From CAYVSY01 sp964454255 (lineage in GTDB: Bacteria > Bacillota_I > Bacilli_A > RF39 > UBA660), in NCBI GenBank assembly GCA_964454255.1, contig CAYVSY010000044.1, positions 1 through 7,791 of the forward strand: a stretch of 7,791 nt of DNA. The letters are read 5' to 3'. Position numbers and translations under genes: made by a program. Within the stretch, counting starts at the first letter, position 1; each line of letters begins with the position of its first letter. The notes under the pieces were generated by a model. It searched no databases. It had not been told where the DNA came from and was given only the letters and a program-made list of their open reading frames with translations. This document shows, one piece after another, positions 1-5,054 of the stretch.

Positions 1-83
1 TACAAGAAGGTTTTATTGATTATATAGCTAAACCATTTAATAAAAGTCAAATAACAGAAAAATTAGATGAAATATTTAAATAA
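1..83 (+). CDS. C-terminal end of a response-regulator receiver (REC) domain protein, partial
   Basis: The gene enters from the left edge; codons start at base 3 and end at TAA 81-83. The 26 visible residues contain DYIAKPF followed by an amphipathic helix (KSQITEKLDEIF). This is the hallmark end of a phosphoacceptor receiver domain: the conserved Lys-Pro after beta-5, then helix alpha-5. The protein stops right after alpha-5, so no DNA-binding domain follows. It is therefore either a stand-alone receiver (Spo0F-like or CheY-like) or the C-terminal receiver of a hybrid histidine kinase; the visible part cannot decide. It has its own terminator and is not obviously co-transcribed with spoIIAA. 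A phosphorelay role next to a Spo0A-controlled operon is tempting but only inferred. Confidence 0.8.
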   Translation, partial: QEGFIDYIAKPFNKSQITEKLDEIFK

Positions 84-110
84 GTTAAAAAAATTAACTT
101 ATTTTTTTTT
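78..110 (+). terminator. Rho-independent terminator of the receiver-domain gene
   Basis: Perfect 11-bp stem (78-88 with 94-104), a 5-base all-A loop (89-93), and a T run through 110. The stop codon TAA (81-83) lies inside the left arm. It isolates the upstream gene from the spoIIAA operon. Confidence 0.85.
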
Positions 111-163
111 ATTTTGAAGTAATTTATCAAAAAAAGTCTAATAATAATAATATAAGATATTTA

Positions 164-170
164 TGTCGAT
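164..170 (+). promoter_or_regulatory. Candidate Spo0A box (distal, one mismatch)
   Basis: TGTCGAT differs from the canonical 0A box TGTCGAA at one position. It lies 26 bp upstream of a perfect box in the same orientation. Spo0A~P is known to activate spoII operons in Bacillus through tandem boxes. Confidence 0.45.
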
Positions 171-189
171 TAAATAATATAACTAGTTT

Positions 190-196
190 TGTCGAA
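190..196 (+). promoter_or_regulatory. Candidate Spo0A box (proximal, perfect match)
   Basis: TGTCGAA, within TTTTGTCGAAG, is an exact 0A box. Three G/C positions in seven make it unlikely by chance in such AT-rich DNA. Its centre is about 38 bp upstream of the start site predicted from the -10 at 219-224, the place where Spo0A overlaps the -35 region at the Bacillus spoIIG promoter. Confidence 0.65.
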
Positions 197-218
197 GATG
201 TATAGTTATTAAAAAAAG

Positions 219-224
219 TATGCT
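219..224 (+). promoter_or_regulatory. Possible -10 element of the spoIIAA-sigF operon
   Basis: TATGCT is a fair sigma-A -10 and would start transcription near 231. There is no good -35 at 17 bp. Instead TTGTCG (189-194), overlapping the perfect 0A box, lies 24 bp upstream, recalling the over-long spacing of the Spo0A-activated spoIIG promoter. I found no sigma-H -35 (AGGA type), which Bacillus spoIIA would have. The assignment is tentative. Confidence 0.35.
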
Positions 225-250
225 AAATTTATATGGAAGAGGTGATTAAA

Positions 251-565
251 CTGGAAAAAACAAATATTGAATTTAAAAAAGGATATTTATTTGTCCGAGT
301 AAATGGTTCATTAAATAATTCAGAATATCAATTAAATAAAATAGATATATCAAATATAATAAAAAAAATTGGAATAAAATATTTAGTTTTACATTTTAAT
401 AAAGTATCTTTATACAATACTAAATTAATTATTAATAATTATAAAGAAATAAAATTATTTGGAAAATTAATTGTTTGTGGTCCAACAGATAAAAAAATAT
501 TTAATAATAAAGAAATATTAAAAATAAATAAAGAAATAGATGTTTATAAATTAGGATTAATATAG
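251..565 (+). CDS. spoIIAA: Divergent SpoIIAA-like anti-sigma factor antagonist (STAS domain)
   Basis: A 104-residue STAS-fold protein. Residues 11-76 align by eye with Bacillus SpoIIAA: GYLFVRVNGSL at the first strand, YLVLHFNKVSL at the core strand, then NNYKEIKLFGKLIVCG. Position directly before sigF supports the call. In the family it binds the anti-sigma kinase SpoIIAB and releases sigma-F when unphosphorylated. The usual DSSG phosphorylation motif is missing: the sequence here is SLYNTKLIINNYK, about three residues shorter in this loop, with Asn-Thr where Asp-Ser is expected. Start choice: a strong Shine-Dalgarno (GAGGTG, 239-244) lies 6 bases before CTG 251, and this length matches the family N-terminus. 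An ATG at 233 is in frame but has no ribosome binding site. Stop TAG is part of the sigF ribosome binding site. Very AT-rich and Asn/Lys/Ile-biased. Confidence 0.7.
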   Translation: MEKTNIEFKKGYLFVRVNGSLNNSEYQLNKIDISNIIKKIGIKYLVLHFNKVSLYNTKLIINNYKEIKLFGKLIVCGPTDKKIFNNKEILKINKEIDVYKLGLI

Positions 566-573
566 GAGAAAAA

Positions 574-1236
574 ATGACAAAATTAGAATTAGATAACTTT
601 ATATATGAGAATGGATCTTTTATATATAAAATTATAAATAAATATAAAAATTATTATGATATTGAAGATTTATATCAAGTAGCTGTTTTAGGAATCATTA
701 AAGCTTATAAAAATTATATTGATAACAATGAGACAAAATTCTCTACTTATTGCTATAAATATATAATAGGAGAAATTATAAAATATATTAATGATGCTAA
801 AACAATTAAATTAAATAGAGAATATAATAAACTATTTAATTCTATTAATAATGCTAAAAATATTTTATCTCAAAAGATAATGAGGGAACCAACTTTAATA
901 GAATTATCATTATTTTTAGAAATAGATGAAAAAATTATTAATGATTGTTTATTATTAAATAGTCCAATTGATAGTTTGGATAGAAATATCAATGATGAAT
1001 ATTCTGATTGCATATATAATACAATTGTTGATAAAAAAAATAATTATAATATAGATGATATAGTTTTAAAAAGCGCTATTGATGAATTAACAAGTTTTGA
1101 AAAAAAAATAATTGAAAAAAGATATTATAATGATTTATCGCAAAATGAAACAGCTGGATTATTAGGTGTTAATCAAGTAGCCATATCTAGAATTGAAAAA
1201 AAAATTCTTCAAAAATTAAAAGGAAAAATATGTTAA
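574..1236 (+). CDS. sigF: Sporulation sigma factor, SigF type (forespore)
   Basis: A 220-residue sigma-70 protein. Region 2 spans about residues 29-75 (DIEDLYQVAVLGIIKAYKNY, then FSTYCYKYIIGEIIKYI, where SigF has FSTYAVPMIIGEIQRFI). Region 3 is about 79-127 (MREPTLIELSLFLEID, like the GRVPTVQEIADHLEIE of SigF). Region 4 is about 168-216 (ELTSFEKKIIEKRYYNDLSQNETAGLLG, then the helix-turn-helix NQVAISRIEKKIL, almost the SigF/SigG signature). It directs core RNA polymerase to early forespore promoters. It is about 35 residues shorter than Bacillus SigF, mostly at the N-terminus. Ribosome binding site AGGAG (564-568) overlaps the spoIIAA stop, so the two are translationally linked. SigF rather than SigG is chosen from operon position; sequence alone would allow either. 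spoIIAB, normally between spoIIAA and sigF, is absent. Confidence 0.85.
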   Translation: MTKLELDNFIYENGSFIYKIINKYKNYYDIEDLYQVAVLGIIKAYKNYIDNNETKFSTYCYKYIIGEIIKYINDAKTIKLNREYNKLFNSINNAKNILSQKIMREPTLIELSLFLEIDEKIINDCLLLNSPIDSLDRNINDEYSDCIYNTIVDKKNNYNIDDIVLKSAIDELTSFEKKIIEKRYYNDLSQNETAGLLGVNQVAISRIEKKILQKLKGKIC

Positions 1237-1254
1237 AAAGTAAATGATTGGTTT

Positions 1255-1285
1255 ACATAAAAATAAATAAATATATGAGACAATA
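1255..1285 (+). promoter_or_regulatory. Candidate forespore (sigma-F/G-like) promoter upstream of the XRE gene
   Basis: ACATA (1255-1259), 16 bp, then TGAGACAATA (1276-1285). Against the Bacillus sigma-F pattern (GYATA, 15-16 bp, GGNNANANTR) each element has one mismatch, both at the first base. It would allow expression of the XRE gene separate from readthrough. The predicted start is very close to the ribosome binding site, which weakens the case. Confidence 0.3.
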
Positions 1286-1305
1286 AAAATAGAAGGTGAA
1301 GGCTT

Positions 1306-1551
1306 ATGAATAAGAAGGGTGATAAGTTAGATACAAGCATATATGAAATAATTACAACCAACATAAAAAAATATCGAAACTTAAAAGGATTAACACAAGC
1401 ACAATTAGCTGAAAAAGTTGATTTATCTCATGAATTTATTAGACGTATTGAATCAAAAAAAGGTAAAAAGTATTTTTCTATTGATACAATATATCGTATT
1501 TCACGAGCATTAGATATATCAATTAAAAACTTATTCGATAATATTGATTGA
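1306..1551 (+). CDS. Small XRE-family helix-turn-helix transcriptional regulator
   Basis: An 81-residue single-domain protein of the Cro/C1/SinR N-terminal class. The HTH spans about residues 14-79: IKKYRNLKGLTQAQLAEKVDL (helices 1-2), SHEFIRRIESKKG (recognition helix), then FSIDTIYRISRALDISIKNLFD (helices 4-5). There is no oligomerisation or ligand domain, so it probably binds DNA as a dimer through this domain alone. GAAGGTGA (1292-1299) lies 6 bases before ATG 1306. It sits 69 bp after sigF with no visible terminator between, so readthrough from the spoIIA promoter is possible, and it ends in a strong terminator before spoVAC. In Bacillus this slot holds spoVAA and spoVAB. A sporulation role is inferred from position only. 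Confidence 0.85.
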   Translation: MNKKGDKLDTSIYEIITTNIKKYRNLKGLTQAQLAEKVDLSHEFIRRIESKKGKKYFSIDTIYRISRALDISIKNLFDNID

Positions 1552-1569
1552 GAAATCAATATTTTTTTT
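1540..1569 (+). terminator. Rho-independent terminator after the XRE gene
   Basis: Perfect 10-bp stem (1540-1549 with 1554-1563), GAGA tetraloop (1550-1553) and a run of eight T (1562-1569). The XRE stop codon TGA (1549-1551) straddles stem and loop. It separates the sigF-XRE transcript from spoVA. Confidence 0.85.
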
Positions 1570-1598
1570 GTATAAAAATAATAATAATATTAATAATA
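1570..1598 (+). promoter_or_regulatory. Weak candidate sigma-G-type promoter for spoVAC-D-E
   Basis: GTATA (1570-1574) matches a forespore -35. AATAATA (1592-1598), 17 bp on, is one mismatch from the sigma-G -10 CATAATA. A promoter is needed here because of the preceding terminator, and spoVA is sigma-G-dependent in Bacillus. The region is an A/T-only repeat, so chance matching is likely. Confidence 0.25.
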
Positions 1599-1613
1599 AT
1601 AAAGGGTGATAAT

Positions 1614-2054
1614 GTGAATGAAAAACTATATAAAAATATAATAACTAAAAATAGTCCTAAAGAAAATTGCTTATCTAATACTATTATGGTTTTTTTTGTA
1701 GGTGGTGTATTTGGAGCCTTAAGTGAATTATTATTAAATATATATTGTTCAATTCTTAGTATTCCTAGAAAAGAGGGTGGAATAATTGTCATAATAACTT
1801 TAATTGTTATTGCATCATTTTTAACAGGATTAGGTGTATTTGATGTTTTAGTATCAAAATTTAAATGTGCTTTAATAATTCCTATTACTGGATTTGCACA
1901 TTCAATATGTAGTGCAGCATTAGATTATAAAAACGAAGGATTAATATACGGAATAGGATCAAATATATTTAAACTTGCAGGGAATGTTATATTATATGGT
2001 ATTGTATCAGTTTATGTATTTGGAATTATTAGATTATTTATAATTGGAGGATAA
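1614..2054 (+). CDS. spoVAC: Stage V sporulation protein AC (SpoVA channel membrane subunit)
   Basis: A 146-residue integral membrane protein (Bacillus SpoVAC is about 150). Family signatures are FFVGGVFGALSELL (27-40), ASFLTGLGVFDVL (67-79), IPITGFAHSICSAALDYKNEGL (89-110) and GSNIFKLAGNVILYGIV (115-131), with about four to five hydrophobic segments. SpoVAC is part of the inner forespore membrane channel that loads Ca-dipicolinic acid into the spore and releases it at germination. Start is GTG 1614, set by AAGGGTGA (1602-1609) just upstream. The longer in-frame reading from 1548 would run through the terminator of the previous gene and is rejected. Its last codons (Gly-Gly) contain the GGAGG ribosome binding site of spoVAD. 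Confidence 0.95.
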   Translation: MNEKLYKNIITKNSPKENCLSNTIMVFFVGGVFGALSELLLNIYCSILSIPRKEGGIIVIITLIVIASFLTGLGVFDVLVSKFKCALIIPITGFAHSICSAALDYKNEGLIYGIGSNIFKLAGNVILYGIVSVYVFGIIRLFIIGG

Positions 2055-2057
2055 AAT

Positions 2058-3053
2058 ATGACCCAAAAATATAATAATGTATATGTATCTGGCACTTGGA
2101 CAATTGCAGGTGTATATGAAAAAAATGGACCAATTGCTAATTATTTTGATGAAATATATTCAAAAGATTTTTATTATAATGAAAAAAGTTTTGAAAAAGC
2201 AGAGTCAAAAATGTTAGAAAATTCTATTAAAAATTTAATTAAAAAAGATAATATTTCTGAAGAAAAAATTGATTTATTAATATTAGGTGATTTATTAAAT
2301 CAAATATCTGCTTCTAATTATGCTGCTAGAGAGTTTAATATTCCATATTTAGGTGTGTATAATGCTTGTGCTACTAGTGGTGAAGAAATAATTATTGGAT
2401 CTACTTTTATTGATAGTAAAAAAGCAAATAATATTATATGTGGCGTAAGCTCTAATAACATGTCAGCTGAAAAACAATTTAGAAATCCAACTGAATATGG
2501 TGCACCTAAGAAAAAAACAGTTACATGGACTGTAACTGGCGGGACATCGATTCATTTAAGTTCTACTAAAAGTCCAATTAGAGTAGAATCATCGACGATT
2601 GGTTCAGCCATTGATATTGGACTCACTGATGTAAATAATATGGGGGCTATTATGGCTATTGCTGCAAGTAAAACATTATATAATCATTTAAGTAATTTAA
2701 ACAGAGATGCCAAATATTATGATTTAATTGTGACAGGTGATTTGGGTGAATATGGTAAAAAAATATTAATTGATTATATGAAACAGGAATATAATATTGA
2801 TATTTCAACAAATTATAATGATTGTGGAACAATGATATATGATACAAAAAAACAAAATGTATTTGCGGGAGGAAGTGGGCCAGCCTGTAGTTCGTTAGTA
2901 ATGTATTCGTATATATATAAAGAAATGTTAAATAAAAAATATAAGAAAGTTTTATATATTCCAACTGGAGCTATTTTTTCACCAACTTTTGTTTATCAAA
3001 AAAATAGTATTCCATCAATAGCTCATGCGGTAAGTTTTGAGGTGTGTCAATGA
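2058..3053 (+). CDS. spoVAD: Stage V sporulation protein AD (dipicolinic-acid-binding thiolase-fold protein)
   Basis: A 331-residue soluble protein, full length against Bacillus SpoVAD (about 338). It is a thiolase/ketoacyl-synthase fold protein that binds dipicolinic acid and works with the SpoVA membrane channel during uptake into the forespore. Visible family blocks are NACATSGEE (102-110, with the equivalent of the thiolase Cys at 104), SAEKQFRNPTEYG (136-148), TVTWTVTGG (154-162), DLIVTGDLG (222-230), YNDCGTMIY (253-261), AGGSGPACSS (270-279) and IPSIAHAVSFE (318-328). Start ATG 2058 follows GGAGG (2046-2050) by 7 bases and lies 3 bases after the spoVAC stop. Its stop TGA overlaps the spoVAE start as ATGA, indicating translational coupling. 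Confidence 0.95.
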   Translation: MTQKYNNVYVSGTWTIAGVYEKNGPIANYFDEIYSKDFYYNEKSFEKAESKMLENSIKNLIKKDNISEEKIDLLILGDLLNQISASNYAAREFNIPYLGVYNACATSGEEIIIGSTFIDSKKANNIICGVSSNNMSAEKQFRNPTEYGAPKKKTVTWTVTGGTSIHLSSTKSPIRVESSTIGSAIDIGLTDVNNMGAIMAIAASKTLYNHLSNLNRDAKYYDLIVTGDLGEYGKKILIDYMKQEYNIDISTNYNDCGTMIYDTKKQNVFAGGSGPACSSLVMYSYIYKEMLNKKYKKVLYIPTGAIFSPTFVYQKNSIPSIAHAVSFEVCQ

Positions 3054-3400
3054 CATATATATATGCTTTTTTGTTTTGTGGATTAGTTTGTATGATTGCT
3101 CAAATTATTTTAGATAACACTAAATTAACACCTGGTCACATAACAACCTTGTTTGTTGTTATAGGAGCCTTTTTAGATATATTTGGTATATATGATAAAA
3201 TAGTTTTATATGCTGGAGCGGGAGCTATTATTCCAATTACATCTTTTGGACATTTACTTGTTCATGGAGCTATGGATATGGCCGGAAACATTGGAATATT
3301 AGGACTTACCATGGGATTATTTGATTTAACCGCCGCTGGTATTAGTATTGCCTTAATATGTGGCTTTATATTTGCCATAATTTTTAAACCAAAACATTAA
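3050..3400 (+). CDS. spoVAE: Stage V sporulation protein AE (SpoVAE/SpoVAEb membrane subunit)
   Basis: A 116-residue membrane protein, the same length as Bacillus SpoVAEb. Diagnostic blocks are LDNTKLTPGHITTLFVVIGAFLD (21-43), AGAGAIIPITSFGHLLVHGAM (55-75) and LTAAGISIAL (93-102), with terminal IFKPKH. It forms part of the SpoVA channel with SpoVAC. Start ATG 3050 is preferred over the in-frame GTG 3044 because GAGGTG (3039-3044) is the ribosome binding site, 5 bases upstream. ATG overlaps the spoVAD stop (ATGA, 3050-3053). The operon holds only C-D-E; spoVAA, AB, AF and the germinant-associated extras seen in Bacillus are missing here. Confidence 0.95.
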   Translation: MTYIYAFLFCGLVCMIAQIILDNTKLTPGHITTLFVVIGAFLDIFGIYDKIVLYAGAGAIIPITSFGHLLVHGAMDMAGNIGILGLTMGLFDLTAAGISIALICGFIFAIIFKPKH

Positions 3401-3419
3401 AAAAACTAATGTTTTTTTT
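3391..3419 (+). terminator. Rho-independent terminator of the spoVA operon
   Basis: A 9-bp stem (3391-3399 with 3407-3415), loop 3400-3406, and T run 3412-3419. It overlaps the spoVAE stop (3398-3400) and the stop of the convergent SEDS gene (3418-3420). In the reverse direction it has only a short U stretch, so it should work mainly forward. Confidence 0.75.
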
Positions 3420-4548
3420 AATTAGTCCAACGTAAACTTTGATTTGATATATTAAATATTATTCCTAATAAAATCATATAACACAATAACGAAGATCCAC
3501 CATAACTGATAAAAGGAAGAGCGTTACCCATAATTGGAAGTAATCCTATAGTCATTCCAATACTTTGAATTTGTTGAAATACTAACATAGTTATTATTCC
3601 ACCAATGACATATTTATCTGATAAATCATTTGTTTTATTGGCTGATGATATTAAACTAATATCAAAAAAGACAATTAACATAATTAACGAAATACTGCCT
3701 ATAAATCCAACATTAGAAGAAATAACACCAAATATAAAATCAGTTTGAAGTTCTGGAAAATATAAAGGCGTATTAAATATTCCATGACCAAACAATCCTC
3801 CTGAACCAATCGCAATCATTGAATTTGATAACTGCATTCCACTAGTATTTTGCCAATTAATAATTCTATCCATTCTGTAAAAGAAATTAGTTCCCAATAT
3901 ATTAATAAATATATCTTCTTTAAAAAAGAATAAAAGAAAGAAAATTCCACCGCATATAATGGCTATAGAGAGTAAAATTATAAACCATCTTTTTCTAAGA
4001 CCACCAATAAATAACATTGCTAGAGTAATTAATAAATAAATAATGACAGCTCCTGTATCTGGTTCAATAAAAGTTAAAATTGATGGAATAGCTACAACCG
4101 CTAAAACTTTTAAAATAAATATGAATTCTTTTTCAACTGATGGATTAGAATATCGTGTATTAAAATCATTTATCATTCTACCTAAAGTAATAATTAATGT
4201 TCCTTTCATAAACTCGGATGGTTGAATACTACCAATACCAGGTATTTGATACCAACAAACAGCATTATTAACATAATTTCCAAAGAAAAATAATCCAAGT
4301 AAAGCTAAAATATTAATTATATAAAATATCCAAGCATTATTATATAAAAATTTATTACCAATTTTCATAATTAATAAAGCAATTCCACCACCAATTAAAT
4401 ACCAAATGATTTGTTTAATCCAAATATTATCCATATAACTAGGTAATAATTCTTTAGCACTATAAATTGATAAAACACTTATTATCATAAATAGTCCAAG
4501 AGGAATTAATATTTGAAGTTCAATTTTGTATTTTGATATATTTTTCAT
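3418..4548 (-). CDS. SEDS-family peptidoglycan glycosyltransferase (RodA/FtsW/SpoVE type)
   Basis: A 376-residue polytopic membrane protein with about ten transmembrane segments. SEDS signatures are IQPSEFMK (108-115), FIEPDTGAVIIY (160-171, with the acidic residue essential in the family), SNSMIAIGSGGLFGHG (241-256), PELQTDFIFGVI (265-276) and IGLLPIMGNALPFISYGGSSLL (334-355). SEDS proteins polymerise lipid II into glycan strands at the membrane with a partner class B PBP. QPSEFMK occurs in both RodA and SpoVE, so elongation versus cortex synthesis cannot be settled. The usual GxxxW before the QPSE motif reads NNAVCW, lacking the common Lys/Arg. Start ATG 4548 has only a weak ribosome binding site (GTGAG). 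It is convergent with spoVA and divergent from the 107-residue gene. Confidence 0.9.
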   Translation of the reverse strand: MKNISKYKIELQILIPLGLFMIISVLSIYSAKELLPSYMDNIWIKQIIWYLIGGGIALLIMKIGNKFLYNNAWIFYIINILALLGLFFFGNYVNNAVCWYQIPGIGSIQPSEFMKGTLIITLGRMINDFNTRYSNPSVEKEFIFILKVLAVVAIPSILTFIEPDTGAVIIYLLITLAMLFIGGLRKRWFIILLSIAIICGGIFFLLFFFKEDIFINILGTNFFYRMDRIINWQNTSGMQLSNSMIAIGSGGLFGHGIFNTPLYFPELQTDFIFGVISSNVGFIGSISLIMLIVFFDISLISSANKTNDLSDKYVIGGIITMLVFQQIQSIGMTIGLLPIMGNALPFISYGGSSLLCYMILLGIIFNISNQSLRWTN

Positions 4549-4570
4549 TGTCTCACATCTTTCTTTATTT

Positions 4571-4579
4571 ATTATACCA
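4571..4579 (-). promoter_or_regulatory. Extended -10 promoter of the SEDS gene
   Basis: On the reverse strand TGGTATAAT is a perfect extended -10 (TGNTATAAT), 22 bases before the ATG. No good -35 is visible at 16-18 bp, as expected for an extended -10. This suggests vegetative sigma-A expression. Confidence 0.6.
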
Positions 4580-4598
4580 AAAAATCAACTATTGATAT

Positions 4599-4630
4599 CA
4601 TTTTTTTAATTATTTATCATAAATTATAAT
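4599..4630 (+). promoter_or_regulatory. Shared promoter box, copy 1 (candidate mother-cell sigma-E/K promoter)
   Basis: A 32-base block, 28 of 32 identical without gaps to the reverse strand at 5528-5497 upstream of the coat gene; the last 15 bases (ATCATAAATTATAAT) are identical. It holds TCATTTT at the -35 side (from 4598) and CATAAATT (4618-4625) 13 bases on, close to the sigma-E pattern (CATATT-like, CATACANT); CATAAATTA also fits the sigma-K -10 CATANNNTA. An overlapping sigma-A reading, TTGATA (4592-4597), 17 bp, TATCAT (4615-4620), is also good and cannot be excluded. Confidence 0.5.
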
Positions 4631-4643
4631 AGGCGGTGGGTTA

Positions 4644-4967
4644 ATGAATAATAAATTAAATAAAATATATCAAAATAATTTAATAGGTCCATTAAAAAAT
4701 AGTAAAGTAGTTTATTCATCATTAAATAAAAACGAATCAAATATTAAAAAAAATTATGACATAGAAAATAAAGTAGATAGTCATTGGACAATAAAACAAA
4801 AAATATCTAATATTTTTAATTCTAATAATTATATATATAAGGCTGATGTTACAATTATAACCAATAGTAAAACGATGAAAAAAAGAATCGTTGGACGCAA
4901 CAATAATTATTTATTTACCATGGATAATGAATATATAAAAATATCTGATATAATTGATATATATTAA
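4644..4967 (+). CDS. Uncharacterised 107-residue protein, candidate sporulation protein
   Basis: I do not recognise this family. It is a complete small soluble protein with no signal peptide or membrane segment. Residues 1-45 are low-complexity and rich in Asn/Lys/Ser. Residues 46-107 look like a compact domain: an amphipathic helix (SHWTIKQKISNIF), then alternating strands YIYKADVTIIT, KKRIVGRNNNYLFTMD and YIKISDIIDI. The strand-turn-GR-strand pattern suggests a small beta-barrel (SH3/LSm-like), which is only an impression. GGCGGTGGG (4632-4640) lies just before ATG 4644. It is a single-gene unit with its own promoter and terminator, convergent with the CotY/CotZ-like gene and sharing a near-identical promoter box with it. 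Co-expression in the mother cell is therefore inferred. Confidence 0.75.
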   Translation: MNNKLNKIYQNNLIGPLKNSKVVYSSLNKNESNIKKNYDIENKVDSHWTIKQKISNIFNSNNYIYKADVTIITNSKTMKKRIVGRNNNYLFTMDNEYIKISDIIDIY

Positions 4968-5025
4968 AAATAATGATTTAATTATTTTATTAGATTAATA
5001 AATAAAACATTTTGTCAATGGTTTG

Positions 5026-5054
5026 AAAAAACACTTCAATTTGAAGTGTTTTTT
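5026..5054. terminator. Bidirectional terminator between the 107-residue gene and the coat gene
   Basis: Near-perfect palindrome: a 13-bp stem (5026-5038 with 5042-5054) and a 3-base loop (5039-5041), with six A on the left arm and six T on the right, so each strand ends in a U run. It serves both convergent genes; the reverse gene's stop (5053-5055) overlaps the arm. Confidence 0.9.

Noticed and set aside
1575..1600. Short A/T-only repeats (AAT units) as a possible repeat element or CRISPR-like structure
   Set aside because: Simple low-complexity sequence expected at this base composition; no spaced repeats, IS ends or tRNA-like structures were found in the window.
1548..1613. Longer N-terminus for SpoVAC starting at ATG 1548
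   Set aside because: It would translate through the XRE terminator; the ribosome binding site and family length both point to GTG 1614.
1556..1792. Reverse-strand open reading frame of 78 codons over the start of spoVAC
   Set aside because: It lies opposite the confidently identified spoVAC, has no ribosome binding site, and its sequence is a hydrophobic antisense shadow.
2656..2964. Reverse-strand open reading frame of 102 codons inside spoVAD
   Set aside because: Tyr/His/Asn-rich antisense shadow of a conserved gene, with no recognisable domain.
4043..4225. Forward open reading frame of 60 codons inside the SEDS gene
   Set aside because: Opposite strand of a conserved coding region, with no start signals.
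1276..4555. The 9-mer TGAGACAAT occurs upstream of the XRE gene (1276-1284) and over the SEDS start codon (reverse 4555-4547)
   Set aside because: No wider similarity around the two copies; in the SEDS gene it includes the start ATG and weak ribosome binding site, so chance is the better explanation.
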